From positions 806,001-870,000 of the forward strand of contig SGBD01000001.1 in NCBI GenBank assembly GCA_004195035.1: a stretch of DNA of 64,000 nucleotides, written 5' to 3'. The stretch is from Candidatus Acidulodesulfobacterium ferriphilum (GTDB taxonomy: Bacteria > SZUA-79 > Acidulodesulfobacterales > Acidulodesulfobacteraceae). The translations under genes and the position numbers were made by a program. A model generated the notes under the pieces. It was not told where the DNA came from and did not search any database. It worked only from the letters and a program-made list of their open reading frames with translations. Positions 44,700-53,943 of this stretch are shown here, piece after piece. Positions within the stretch are counted from its first letter, which is position 1. The number at the start of each line of letters is the position of its first letter.

Positions 44700-45650
44700 T
44701 TAGCTAATATTCTTTGACATAAGCAGGGTAAATTCCCTTAAGAATGCGTTATTATAAAGATGGCTGTTTAAGTTCATCTGGTTTAACGCGTCCGGCATGT
44801 TTAATTTTATTCTATACGGCCTATTCCTTGTAAGAGAATCGAATTTGTTGGCGATTATTAAAATCTTTCCGTAAGTGGAAATATCTTCTTCTGTCTTGCC
44901 GAACGGGTAACCCGAGCCGTTTGAAGCTTCGTGATGGTCTAAAATACCGTTAATAATGTCATTATTCTCCATATCGTTTTGCAGCGCAATATCTTTTGAA
45001 TATATAGGGTGTTTTTGGATTTCGTTAAGTTCGATTTCCCCCAAACCCCTTTTTGACAGAAGCGCTTTGGGAATTTTTAATTTTCCGATATCGTGTATAA
45101 GCCCCGCTAAACCGATTTCAAAAAGCGAAATTTTATTGGCAAAGCCAAGCCTGTTTGCCAAAGACATGGCATAAATACTAACATTAATCCCGTGGCTTAC
45201 TTCATTATAATCGTAATCCGAAAGATTTAAAAGATTAGTAAAAGCAAATTCGCTGATTAAAAGATAATCGATTGTGGCTTCGATGGTTTTTTTGACATTT
45301 TCCTTATTATCCTTAAGATTTCCCGTTGTTATAAGATATTCCGCGTAAACTTTAGAATAAATATAAATTTTTACGGCCTTTTCTTCGAGAGCTAAATCTT
45401 TTGAGTTTACGATACTTTCCATATGTCCCATTATATCGCCGTCATATTTTTCTTTATCCTCTCCTTTAATGTAAAGATGGTCTACGCCGTTGTTTTTTAA
45501 TCTTAAAGCATCGCTTTGAGAAAATATGAGGGCTTTTGCCCTGTATAAAATATAGTTTTCTCCCGATTTTATATAAAGGGGGTAGTCGGAATTTTTGCCA
45601 AAAATCAGGCTTTCGATTAATATCGGAAGATAATTTTCTTTTTTTTCCAT
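44700..45650 (-). CDS. HD-GYP domain protein (putative cyclic-di-GMP phosphodiesterase)
   Basis: About 316 residues from the ATG at 45650, which follows a GGAG; the frame is open up to an ATG at 45683. The C-terminal HD-GYP domain shows H-D-I-G-K-L-K-I-P, then I-L-D-H-H-E-A-S-N-G-S-G-Y-P and A-N-K-F-D-S-L-T. The GYP motif is intact, so hydrolysis of c-di-GMP is plausible. The N-terminal region (about 1-120) has no family I recognise; it may be a PilZ-like or DUF3391-type sensor. No membrane segment is seen. Confidence 0.85.
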   Translation of the reverse strand: MEKKENYLPILIESLIFGKNSDYPLYIKSGENYILYRAKALIFSQSDALRLKNNGVDHLYIKGEDKEKYDGDIMGHMESIVNSKDLALEEKAVKIYIYSKVYAEYLITTGNLKDNKENVKKTIEATIDYLLISEFAFTNLLNLSDYDYNEVSHGINVSIYAMSLANRLGFANKISLFEIGLAGLIHDIGKLKIPKALLSKRGLGEIELNEIQKHPIYSKDIALQNDMENNDIINGILDHHEASNGSGYPFGKTEEDISTYGKILIIANKFDSLTRNRPYRIKLNMPDALNQMNLNSHLYNNAFLREFTLLMSKNIS

Positions 45651-45695
45651 GCAGGGAAGTTCTCCTTTTCTAAGGTCGCGCATGTTAGTTTAAAA

Positions 45696-46361
45696 TTATA
45701 TTATCACAGAGTTCAACCCTTTTTTTTGACAACCTTCCTTAAAATCTTCAGCCTGTTTTCTGTCCCCCACTATAGTTCCGTAATGCATAGGAATAGATAC
45801 TGCCGCCCTGATTTTTTCGGCAGCGCCTATCGCTTCGGCAGGAGTCATCACATATGTGCCGCTAACCGGAATAAATAACAAATCGATATTTTTTGAGGCC
45901 AGATTGTCCATTTCGGGTACATGGTCAGTGTCGCCCGTATGATAAATTTTAACCCCGTTAAAAGTAACGATAAACCCGAGTTTTTTATCCTCTTTCGGAT
46001 GATAAACCTTGCCCGGTTCCCGAAATTTGTTTATGTTATAAGCAGAGACGCCTTCTATATGCAAGTCTTTAAAATCGATTGAATCGCCCGGGGCAATAAT
46101 TACGACTTTATTATCAAGCGATGCACCCATTTCTTTATGCGTCATTTTATTCATGAATAAAACGGTAGAATCTTTTATTATTTTGCGAATATCATCCATG
46201 GAAAAATGATCGAAGTGTTCATGCGATACGAAAATATAATCCGCTTTAGGTTCGCCGTCGTGCAATTTAAATGGATCAAAGTATAAATTTACCTTGCCGT
46301 TCGTTACCAGAAAACTGTCGTGGCAAAACCTTTTTATTTCAAGTCCTTTATAGTTAAACAT
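45696..46361 (-). CDS. UPF0173-type metallo-beta-lactamase-fold hydrolase
   Basis: 221 residues. The metal motif S-H-E-H-F-D-H-F near residue 47, G-D-T-D near residue 149 and M-H-Y-G near residue 193 define the UlaG/UPF0173 family of MBL-fold hydrolases. The physiological substrate is not known. It lies just upstream of the HD-GYP gene on the same strand. Confidence 0.85.
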   Translation of the reverse strand: MFNYKGLEIKRFCHDSFLVTNGKVNLYFDPFKLHDGEPKADYIFVSHEHFDHFSMDDIRKIIKDSTVLFMNKMTHKEMGASLDNKVVIIAPGDSIDFKDLHIEGVSAYNINKFREPGKVYHPKEDKKLGFIVTFNGVKIYHTGDTDHVPEMDNLASKNIDLLFIPVSGTYVMTPAEAIGAAEKIRAAVSIPMHYGTIVGDRKQAEDFKEGCQKKGLNSVII

Positions 46362-46530
46362 AAAAAAACCTCCCGCAAATTTAATTTATTTGTTATCTTA
46401 ATTATCAATGCAAAAGATATTAAAAGATTGTATTATATTTTATCATAATTATCGTGGAATTGTTAAGAATTAGAACATATAAATATATATTGTAATTATA
46501 TATAGTTGTAATATATAATAATATCGCATA

Positions 46531-46552
46531 CCCGCACTGAAGACGCTGCGGG
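46531..46552. other. Hairpin upstream of the lipoprotein gene
   Basis: CCCGCA (46531-46536) and TGCGGG (46547-46552) enclose a 10-base loop, about 80 bases before the lipoprotein ATG. It is the only structure in the AT-rich region 46362-46631. It could be a leader structure; no T-run directly follows. Confidence 0.4.
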
Positions 46553-46631
46553 GATGATATGTTTTGTTTTGCGGCGAACAAAATATCTAAAATTAATTTT
46601 AATAGTTTTAAAGTTATTCGAGGTTAAAACC

Positions 46632-47279
46632 ATGAATGCTAAAAGAATCAAAAAGTTTTTCTTATTTACCGCATCCTTAGGTATGTTTGTCTTATTTTTA
46701 AGCGGCTGTGCGGCATATTACGGTCCGCTGGCCTCACCGGCATATTCGCAGGGATACATAAGCGTTGCTACGCCCAATTTTGCCTTTTCGTTCGGCGAAG
46801 GCGTAAACGCATATTATGCTCCCGAGTTTGGCGCCTATATTTACGGATATAACGGTTATTATTACAGGTGGCTTAACGGCGGCTGGGTTTACGCAAGCGT
46901 ATATCAGGGTCCCTGGTATCCGGTAACCGCGGGGATTTTTCTTCCGGGTATATTGGCTTTTGGTCCGCCGCCCCCGGTAATTGCTTACAGGCCGTATTTT
47001 GTATGGTGGAGGATGCATGTAGGTCCATGGTATAGGGCTTATCATCCGGGCTGGTGGGCAAGGCATCAAATGTTTTTAAGGAATTACGGCGAATGGCGGT
47101 TGCATGTAAATCGTTTTTACCGCAATCATCCGTACCAAAACTGGAGAATGAGGAGACATTTCGGACCCAGAGGTCCTGAACACGGGGGTCCAAGACGCGA
47201 GGGTCCCGGACGCAGAGGCCCTGAACACGGGGGCCCGGGATTTATGCACGGGCATCACGGTCCATTTTTTGGGCATTAA
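46632..47279 (+). CDS. Small lipoprotein with aromatic and Gly/His/Arg/Pro-rich tail
   Basis: 215 residues from the ATG at 46632, 8 bases after GAGGT; an earlier in-frame ATG (46554) has no ribosome site and would hide the signal peptide. A lipobox L-S-G-C ends the signal sequence near residue 26. The middle is rich in Tyr, Trp and Pro (Y-Y-R-W-L-N-G-G-W-V, resembling YXWGxW-type surface repeats). The tail repeats G-P-R-G-P-E-H-G-G-P, ending with His-rich H-G-H-H-G-P. Metal or surface binding is possible. Family not recognised. Confidence 0.7.
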   Translation: MNAKRIKKFFLFTASLGMFVLFLSGCAAYYGPLASPAYSQGYISVATPNFAFSFGEGVNAYYAPEFGAYIYGYNGYYYRWLNGGWVYASVYQGPWYPVTAGIFLPGILAFGPPPPVIAYRPYFVWWRMHVGPWYRAYHPGWWARHQMFLRNYGEWRLHVNRFYRNHPYQNWRMRRHFGPRGPEHGGPRREGPGRRGPEHGGPGFMHGHHGPFFGH

Positions 47280-47353
47280 GGATAAATTAGTTTCATTAGA
47301 AAATAAACACGGTTTAAAATTTTTGGCATTCAATAAACGGCAGGGAGGGCTTT

Positions 47354-48367
47354 ATGGCAAATTTAAGAATTGCGATAAACGGGTTCGGCAGAATCGGAAG
47401 GAATGTTTTCAGGGTGTTTCAAGGTATGATAGAAAAGGGCAAAGAGATTGAAATAGTCGCGATTAACGATATTACCAACCCGCAGGTGCTTGCCCATCTT
47501 CTTAAATACGATTCCGTTCACGGTAAAGCTAATTTTTATGTCGGATATGATGTTGACCATATTATTGCGGATAGCAGGGAAACTTTGATTACGGCAATAA
47601 AAGACCCTTCCGAGCTTCTCTGGAAACATCTGAATGTCGATATTGTTATCGAATCGACCGGCCTTTTTACAAAAAGAGACGATGCGGCAAAACATCTTAA
47701 GGCAGGAGCAAAAAGGGTTTTAATTTCGGCGCCTGCCCATGATCCCGATGTTACTATCGTTCTTGGAGTAAACGATAAGATATATAACAAAGACAGGCAT
47801 TTCATCGTTTCCATGGCATCATGTACCACAAACTGCCTTGCTCCGGTGGCCAAAATAATACATGAAAATTTTGCGATAGAAAAGGGCAACATGACCACGG
47901 TTCATTCTTATACCAATGACCAGAGAATCTTAGATTTGCCGCATAAAGATTTAAGAAGGTCAAGGGCCGCCGCCGTTTCGATTATTCCTACGACAACCGG
48001 CGCCGCAAAGGCGCTTTGCGAGGTGTTGCCAGAACTCAAAGATAAACTTGACGGGATGTCTTTAAGGGTGCCTACGCCCGATGTCTCTATTAACGATTTA
48101 GTATGCAAGGTTTCTAAAAAAACATCCGTTTTGGAGGTAAATTCAAAATTGGAAGAGGCTTCGGAAGGTTATTTAAAAGGAATTCTTGCTTTTAGCAAAG
48201 AGCCTTTGGTTTCGATAGATTATCTCGGAAATCCTTACTCCTCCACCGTCGATTCTTTAAGCACGAAGGTGATAGGAGACGATCTCGTTAAGGTTCTGGC
48301 GTGGTATGACAATGAATGGGGTTATTCCACAAGGCTTGCCGAAATGGCGGTTATGATGATGCAATAA
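47354..48367 (+). CDS. gap: Glyceraldehyde-3-phosphate dehydrogenase, type I
   Basis: 337 residues. I-N-G-F-G-R-I-G-R-N at the N-terminus binds NAD, and A-I-N-D-I-T near residue 34 indicates NAD preference. The catalytic Cys is in S-M-A-S-C-T-T-N-C near residue 155. A-W-Y-D-N-E-W-G-Y-S is conserved near the C-terminus. AGGGAGGG precedes the start. The stop TAA overlaps the pgk start (TAATG). Confidence 0.96.
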   Translation: MANLRIAINGFGRIGRNVFRVFQGMIEKGKEIEIVAINDITNPQVLAHLLKYDSVHGKANFYVGYDVDHIIADSRETLITAIKDPSELLWKHLNVDIVIESTGLFTKRDDAAKHLKAGAKRVLISAPAHDPDVTIVLGVNDKIYNKDRHFIVSMASCTTNCLAPVAKIIHENFAIEKGNMTTVHSYTNDQRILDLPHKDLRRSRAAAVSIIPTTTGAAKALCEVLPELKDKLDGMSLRVPTPDVSINDLVCKVSKKTSVLEVNSKLEEASEGYLKGILAFSKEPLVSIDYLGNPYSSTVDSLSTKVIGDDLVKVLAWYDNEWGYSTRLAEMAVMMMQ

Positions 48368-49587
48368 TGGAAAATATAGTTTACATCGACGAGATCGAAA
48401 TAAAGAATAAAACACTGCTTATAAGAGTGGATTTTAATGTTCCGCTCGATCAAAACGGAAACATTACCGATGATACCCGAATTAGAGCGGTTCTTCCCAC
48501 GATTAATTACTGTTTGGACGAGAATGCAAAGATAGTTTTAATATCCCATATGGGAAGGCCTAAAGGAAATAAGGTTCCCGAACTTTCGCTCATAGTGGTT
48601 GCGAAAAGATTAAGCAGGCTTTTAGATAAAGATGTTAAATTTGTAAACGACTGCATCGGAGAGTTAGCGGAAAATACCGTTAAGTCTGCATCTTATGGAG
48701 ATATTATACTTCTGGAAAACTTAAGATTTTATTCGGAAGAAACAAATAATGATGAAGAATTCGGGAAAAAATTGGCATCGTTATGCGATATTTATGTTAA
48801 CGATGCATTTGCAACGGCGCACAGGTCTCACGCCTCTAATGTTTCGGTTGCTAAATTCGTAAAAACATGTGCCGCCGGGTTTCTTATCAGAAAAGAGTTA
48901 AATTATTTTACAAGGGCGATAGAAAGCCCTATGAAGCCGTTTGTCGCCATTGTCGGAGGGGCAAAGGTTTCAGGGAAAATAGAGGTATTATCGAATTTTG
49001 CGGACAAGGTGGACAAACTTATAATAGGCGGCGCCATGTCTAATACCTTCCTTAAGGCTATGGGGTATGATGTCGGCAGTTCATTAGTTGAAGACGACAT
49101 GATTGAATACGCAAAAAAAACCCTTGAAAAAATAAAAGAAAAAAATATAAAACTTTACCTTCCGGTAGATGTCGTTGTTGCCGACAGATTTACTCCAGAT
49201 GCGGAAACTAAGGTTACCACCGTTCAGGAAATTCCAAAAGGCTGGATGGCGTTAGATATAGGTCCTGCAACGGTTACCCTTTTTACGGAGGCTATTCAAA
49301 ATGCCAAAACAATTGTATGGAACGGCCCGATGGGCGTCTTTGAATTCGATGCCTTTAGCAGAGGAACATTTGCTTTGGTTTCCAGCGTGGCAAATGCTTA
49401 TGCTCTCACGATTGTAGGTGGCGGAGATACGGATGTTGCCCTGCACAGAGCGGGAGAGTTTGCCAAAATGTCCTATGTCTCAACCGGCGGAGGGGCATTC
49501 CTGGAGCTTTTGGAAGGGAAGAAATTGCCGGGAATCGAGGCATTGATAAACTGCTCCAAAAAGAATAATTTAAAAAAATTGCTGTGA
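48367..49587 (+). CDS. pgk: Phosphoglycerate kinase
   Basis: 406 residues from the ATG that overlaps the gap stop by one base. The open frame extends upstream into gap but without family similarity. R-V-D-F-N-V-P-L near residue 19, S-H-M-G-R-P-K-G near residue 59, V-G-G-A-K-V-S-G-K and the C-terminal G-G-G-D-T segment are the family signatures. It works with Gap in lower glycolysis or gluconeogenesis. No tpiA follows. Confidence 0.96.
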   Translation: MENIVYIDEIEIKNKTLLIRVDFNVPLDQNGNITDDTRIRAVLPTINYCLDENAKIVLISHMGRPKGNKVPELSLIVVAKRLSRLLDKDVKFVNDCIGELAENTVKSASYGDIILLENLRFYSEETNNDEEFGKKLASLCDIYVNDAFATAHRSHASNVSVAKFVKTCAAGFLIRKELNYFTRAIESPMKPFVAIVGGAKVSGKIEVLSNFADKVDKLIIGGAMSNTFLKAMGYDVGSSLVEDDMIEYAKKTLEKIKEKNIKLYLPVDVVVADRFTPDAETKVTTVQEIPKGWMALDIGPATVTLFTEAIQNAKTIVWNGPMGVFEFDAFSRGTFALVSSVANAYALTIVGGGDTDVALHRAGEFAKMSYVSTGGGAFLELLEGKKLPGIEALINCSKKNNLKKLL

Positions 49588-49623
49588 ATCCTCATTATTA
49601 ATTTAACCTATTAAATGAACTAA

Positions 49624-50085
49624 ATGAAGAAAAAGTTAATCATATTAATTTCGATTTTCCTTCCAGTTTTAATTTTTGATCAATATTTAAAATATTTAGT
49701 TAATAAACGCATCTCGTTATTTCGGAAGATAACCGTTATAAAGCACTATTTCAATATAGTGCATGTCGATAATACCGGCGTTGCTTTCGGCCTTATGAAT
49801 AATTACTCGTCTTTGTTTATTATAATATTTACGGCTTTAATTATTGTTCTTATAACCTATATTTTGTTTAAATTAAAAATTAGTTCGCCTTTATTTATAA
49901 TTAGTTCGTCTTTAATAATTTCGGGCGCATTTTCGAATCTTCTAAACAGAATTTTTCAGGGATATGTCGTTGACTTTCTTGATTTTCATATTTACGGCTA
50001 TCACTGGCCAAGCTTTAATCTTGCGGACAGCTCCGTTGTGACGGGAACAATACTGTTTTTTATTTCTATAATTAAGTACATATAG
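49624..50085 (+). CDS. lspA: Lipoprotein signal peptidase
   Basis: 153 residues with four membrane helices. The motifs F-D-Q-Y-L-K-Y near residue 18, N-T-G-V-A-F-G near residue 50 and the catalytic aspartates in V-D-F-L-D-F and F-N-L-A-D-S are in the order typical of LspA. It cleaves prolipoproteins such as the LptE precursor encoded downstream. It begins a likely lspA-leuS-lptE operon. Confidence 0.93.
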   Translation: MKKKLIILISIFLPVLIFDQYLKYLVNKRISLFRKITVIKHYFNIVHVDNTGVAFGLMNNYSSLFIIIFTALIIVLITYILFKLKISSPLFIISSSLIISGAFSNLLNRIFQGYVVDFLDFHIYGYHWPSFNLADSSVVTGTILFFISIIKYI

Positions 50086-50116
50086 AATATTGTTGTAAGC
50101 ATTATACATCATAAAA

Positions 50117-52639
50117 ATGGAAATAGACAAAAGTTACGATTTTAATAAAATAGAAAGCAAGTGGCAATTCCTCTGGGAACAGGAAAAGACATTCGGCGTA
50201 CAGAATAATATTTCCGCAAGCAAGCCAAAATTCTATTGCTTAGAAATGTTCCCGTATCCTTCGGGCAAAATTCATATGGGGCATGTCAGAAACTACGCAA
50301 TCGGAGATGCAATTGCGAGATTCAAAAGATTAAAGGGTTGCTCTGTGCTTCATCCTATCGGTTTTGACAGCTTTGGGCTTCCTGCCGAAAATGCCGCAAT
50401 AAAAAATAAAACAAATCCATCCGGGTGGACTAAAAGCAATATAGGTTCAATGACCCTGCAGTTAAAAAGACTCGGTTTCTCTTATGATTGGGACAGGATA
50501 GTAATAACATCCGACCCGTCATACTATAAATGGGAGCAGTTATTCTTTTTGCAGATGCTAAAGAATGGATTGGCTTATAAGAAGGCTTCAAATGTCAACT
50601 GGTGCGAGTCCTGCCATACCACGCTTGCCAATGAACAGGTTGAAGACGGCAAGTGCTGGAGATGCGGAAATAATGTAACGATTAAAAATATGGAGCAGTG
50701 GTTTTTCAAGATAACGGCTTACGCCGAAGAGCTGCTCGAAGATTTGGACGATTTGAAAGGCTGGCCGGATAAGGTTAGAACAATGCAAAAAAATTGGATT
50801 GGCAAGAGTTCCGGCTTAAGCATATTTTTTAAGATAGAAGGTTCCGAAGATAGCGAAGACGGAATAGAAATATTTACCACGCGGCCGGATACTATTTTCG
50901 GAGCGACTTTTGTTGCAATGTCCCCGTTTCACCCGCTTGCAAAAAAATTAGTTAAAGAGCCTGAAAAAAGAATCGAGTTAGAAAGAATTATTCACAATTC
51001 GTTAGTTTCAAAAGATATTGCGGAAAAAGAGGGTTTTTTTACCGGCTCTTATGCTATTAATCCGTTTACGGATAAAAAGATTCCGGTATATGTGGCTAAT
51101 TTTGTCCTGATGGATTACGGAACAGGCGCGATAATGTCGGTTCCGGCCCATGACGAAAGGGATTATGAATTTGCAAAAAAATATAACCTTGAAATAATCA
51201 GGGTAATAAGGCATAAAAGCGGGTTTGAAAAAGAACAGGACGATAGTCTTCCATATATGCTGCAGGGGACAATTGTCAACTCAGGAGAGTTTAACGGGCT
51301 TTCTTCCGAAGAGGCAAAAGAAAAGATTTCGGCTTATGCGGAAAAATTGGGGATAGGTAAAAAAGTTATTAATTACAGACTCAGGGATTGGGGAATATCC
51401 AGACAAAGATACTGGGGGTGCCCTATTCCCGTGGTTTACTGCGAAAAATGCGGAACGGTTCCTTTAAATGAAATCGATTTGCCGTTAATTCTTCCTGACG
51501 GCATTACTTTTACGGGGGAAGGCGCTTCGCCTTTAGAAAAGCTGGAATCCTTTATAAATACAAAATGCCCTAAGTGCGGCGGCTATGCAAGGCGTGAGAC
51601 CGATACAATGGATACATTCGTTGAATCTTCATGGTATTTTTTAAGATATACTCTTTTAAACAGGATAGAACAGGTTCCGTTTAAAAAAGACGATATATCC
51701 TACTGGCTTCCGGTTGATCAGTATGTAGGCGGGGTCGAGCATGCCGTTATGCACCTTTTATATTCAAGATTTTTTGTAAAAGTCTTGAGGGATTTAAATT
51801 ACTTTGATTTAGACGAGCCGTTTGAAAATCTTTTAACACAGGGAATGGTTGTAAAAAACGGCGCCAAAATGTCCAAATCTAAAGGCAATGTCGTAGATCC
51901 CGATGAGCTTATTAAAAAATTCGGAGCTGATACGGTAAGGTTATTCATTCTTTTTGCCGCTCCGCCCGAAAAGGATTTAGAGTGGAACGATTCCGGGGTC
52001 GAAGGGGCATTCAGGTTTATCAATAAGTTTTACAAAACGATTATTACGGCTTATGCGGATATTTTTAAAAATATGGATAACGATTTTACAATGGAAGACG
52101 GAAGCGCGGACAACATAAATCAGGGCGTTAAAAAAATTGTTTATCAGCTTTCTCTGGTGATAGAAAAAACGGAAGCGGAGATGAACGGGCGTTATCATTT
52201 CAATACGATAATAAGTTCTTCAATGGAATTACTTAACAATTTTAACGATTATATGGCGGATGAGATTCAAAAAGAGGGGGTTTTAAATCCGGCGGATAGA
52301 TATTTACTAAAGTATTTTCTAAACTCCGTGATTATAATGTTATATCCGTTTATTCCACATGCCTGTTCGGAAGCCTATGAAATTTTGAACGGTTCGGCAA
52401 TAGAAAAGGCACCGTGGCCGGAGATTAAAGACACGGGATATATTCAGGAAAAATGCAATATAGCCGTGCAGATAAACGGGAAAATGAGAGACCTTGTTGT
52501 TGCAGATTTAAATGCAAGCGAAGATTCGGTAATAGAAGCCGCGTTGGACAGCAATAAGATAAGAAAATATGTCGCGCATAAAAGCAGTATTAAAAAAACT
52601 ATATATATTAAAAATAAGCTTTTAAGCATAATAGTGTGA
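50117..52639 (+). CDS. leuS: Leucyl-tRNA synthetase
   Basis: 840 residues, a complete class Ia synthetase. The HIGH-type motif P-Y-P-S-G-K-I-H-M-G-H near residue 47, the editing domain (T-T-R-P-D-T-I-F-G-A-T near residue 255), the zinc-type C-x2-C motifs and K-M-S-K-S near residue 585 are present. No ribosome site is clear before the ATG. lptE starts one base after the stop. Confidence 0.96.
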   Translation: MEIDKSYDFNKIESKWQFLWEQEKTFGVQNNISASKPKFYCLEMFPYPSGKIHMGHVRNYAIGDAIARFKRLKGCSVLHPIGFDSFGLPAENAAIKNKTNPSGWTKSNIGSMTLQLKRLGFSYDWDRIVITSDPSYYKWEQLFFLQMLKNGLAYKKASNVNWCESCHTTLANEQVEDGKCWRCGNNVTIKNMEQWFFKITAYAEELLEDLDDLKGWPDKVRTMQKNWIGKSSGLSIFFKIEGSEDSEDGIEIFTTRPDTIFGATFVAMSPFHPLAKKLVKEPEKRIELERIIHNSLVSKDIAEKEGFFTGSYAINPFTDKKIPVYVANFVLMDYGTGAIMSVPAHDERDYEFAKKYNLEIIRVIRHKSGFEKEQDDSLPYMLQGTIVNSGEFNGLSSEEAKEKISAYAEKLGIGKKVINYRLRDWGISRQRYWGCPIPVVYCEKCGTVPLNEIDLPLILPDGITFTGEGASPLEKLESFINTKCPKCGGYARRETDTMDTFVESSWYFLRYTLLNRIEQVPFKKDDISYWLPVDQYVGGVEHAVMHLLYSRFFVKVLRDLNYFDLDEPFENLLTQGMVVKNGAKMSKSKGNVVDPDELIKKFGADTVRLFILFAAPPEKDLEWNDSGVEGAFRFINKFYKTIITAYADIFKNMDNDFTMEDGSADNINQGVKKIVYQLSLVIEKTEAEMNGRYHFNTIISSSMELLNNFNDYMADEIQKEGVLNPADRYLLKYFLNSVIIMLYPFIPHACSEAYEILNGSAIEKAPWPEIKDTGYIQEKCNIAVQINGKMRDLVVADLNASEDSVIEAALDSNKIRKYVAHKSSIKKTIYIKNKLLSIIV

Positions 52640-52640
52640 T

Positions 52641-53213
52641 ATGAAAAATAAATTTGCCTTAGTTGTTATTATTGCTTTTGCCTCTCTTTTTACTTCCGCT
52701 TGCGGCTTTAGCATGTTAAGTCAAAAAAATAGCTCCGTTAATATTTACGGCAGATATAAAAAATATAATAATATTTCTCAAATATTTATAAAGCCTTTTA
52801 AAAATTTAACCTATAAATCCGGTGTGGGAGTTTACTTTTCAAATAATCTCGCTTATTATTTAAATACCTCGACGGATATGTTTACCGCAAACCAGGGAGA
52901 CGCAAGATATTATTTAACCGGAAAGATTGTTTCTATCCAAAATAGCGTTATGTCATACACCGGCGTTGCCGCGGCGGTTGAATATATGATAACGGCAACC
53001 GTACAGGTAAGCTTGTACAAGACAAGCGGAAAAATAATTTTTCAAAATGTTAATATCTCGTCCAGCGCTTTTTATTATAATTATATTAATCCCCTTATTG
53101 CGCATAAACAAGAAAAGGCGGCGTTGAAAACCGTGTCAAAAAGGGTTGCCAGAAAAATTGCGATATTTATCGAGTCAAAAAGATTAATAAGAAATAATAA
53201 TATTAAGAAATAA
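52641..53213 (+). CDS. lptE: LPS-assembly lipoprotein LptE
   Basis: 190 residues. Signal peptide and lipobox T-S-A-C near residue 21, then G-F near the start of the mature protein and I-F-I-K-P-F-K-N-L-T near residue 50, a pattern found in LptE/RlpB. It would plug the LptD barrel and deliver LPS to the outer membrane. The leuS-lptE arrangement is common in proteobacteria, which supports the call. Confidence 0.87.
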   Translation: MKNKFALVVIIAFASLFTSACGFSMLSQKNSSVNIYGRYKKYNNISQIFIKPFKNLTYKSGVGVYFSNNLAYYLNTSTDMFTANQGDARYYLTGKIVSIQNSVMSYTGVAAAVEYMITATVQVSLYKTSGKIIFQNVNISSSAFYYNYINPLIAHKQEKAALKTVSKRVARKIAIFIESKRLIRNNNIKK

Positions 53214-53224
53214 TCTATCCGATA

Positions 53225-53812
53225 TTAAACCGTTCTTTCAAAGTTATAGCCGTTTATTTTCTTTATTTTTTTATACGCTATAAGGGTAATTTTTGCAAAC
53301 AGGTAACCTAAAATTCCTCCCGCTATAACATCCAATGGATAGTGTTCGCCGTCGTAAACACGGGAAAAGGCAACTATGAATGCCAGAGTATAAAACAATT
53401 TATAGCGCTTCGGAAAAAGGTATGAAAGAGCAACGGCTAAAGAAAAAGCGGTAGTAGCGTGGCCTGATGGGAATGAGTATTCGGTGAGGTGCCTTCCAAG
53501 TAAATTAATGTGCACTGCGCCGTCTTTTATAAGGTTATGAAGCGCGACTATCGGCCTCGGCCTATTCACGAACCTTTTTATAATAATATCGAATATCCCG
53601 GGAACAAGCTGCGTCAAAACAAGCACAAAGAACGATTGTTTCAATTTTGAACGGTTATATATATAAACATAAACAAGAACAAGCCAGTATGCCACCCACC
53701 CGTTGCCCAGAAATGTAAATGCCCGCATATTTTCATTGAGAAAGGAAAAATGAAAATTATTGTTTATGAATAAAAAAATGGCAGTATCTAAATGAAGAAT
53801 ATAGGAAAGCAT
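53225..53812 (-). CDS. PAP2-family membrane phosphatase
   Basis: 195 residues with about six membrane helices. The three phosphatase motifs are K-R-F-V-N-R-P-R-P near residue 84, P-S-G-H near residue 117 and S-R-V-Y-D-G-E-H-Y-P-L-D near residue 150. Candidate substrates are undecaprenyl pyrophosphate or lipid A phosphates; the sequence does not decide. It is convergent with lptE. Confidence 0.9.
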   Translation of the reverse strand: MLSYILHLDTAIFLFINNNFHFSFLNENMRAFTFLGNGWVAYWLVLVYVYIYNRSKLKQSFFVLVLTQLVPGIFDIIIKRFVNRPRPIVALHNLIKDGAVHINLLGRHLTEYSFPSGHATTAFSLAVALSYLFPKRYKLFYTLAFIVAFSRVYDGEHYPLDVIAGGILGYLFAKITLIAYKKIKKINGYNFERTV

Positions 53813-53943
53813 AAATAAATTTTTATTTTTGATTTTATAAATTATTAAGATATAATTTTAATAGAATTAATCCTGTAATGCAACCCGGGATTTTGTAATA
53901 TTTCTTAAAATACTATTCTTATCGTCTAAAAAGGAGTATTTAT

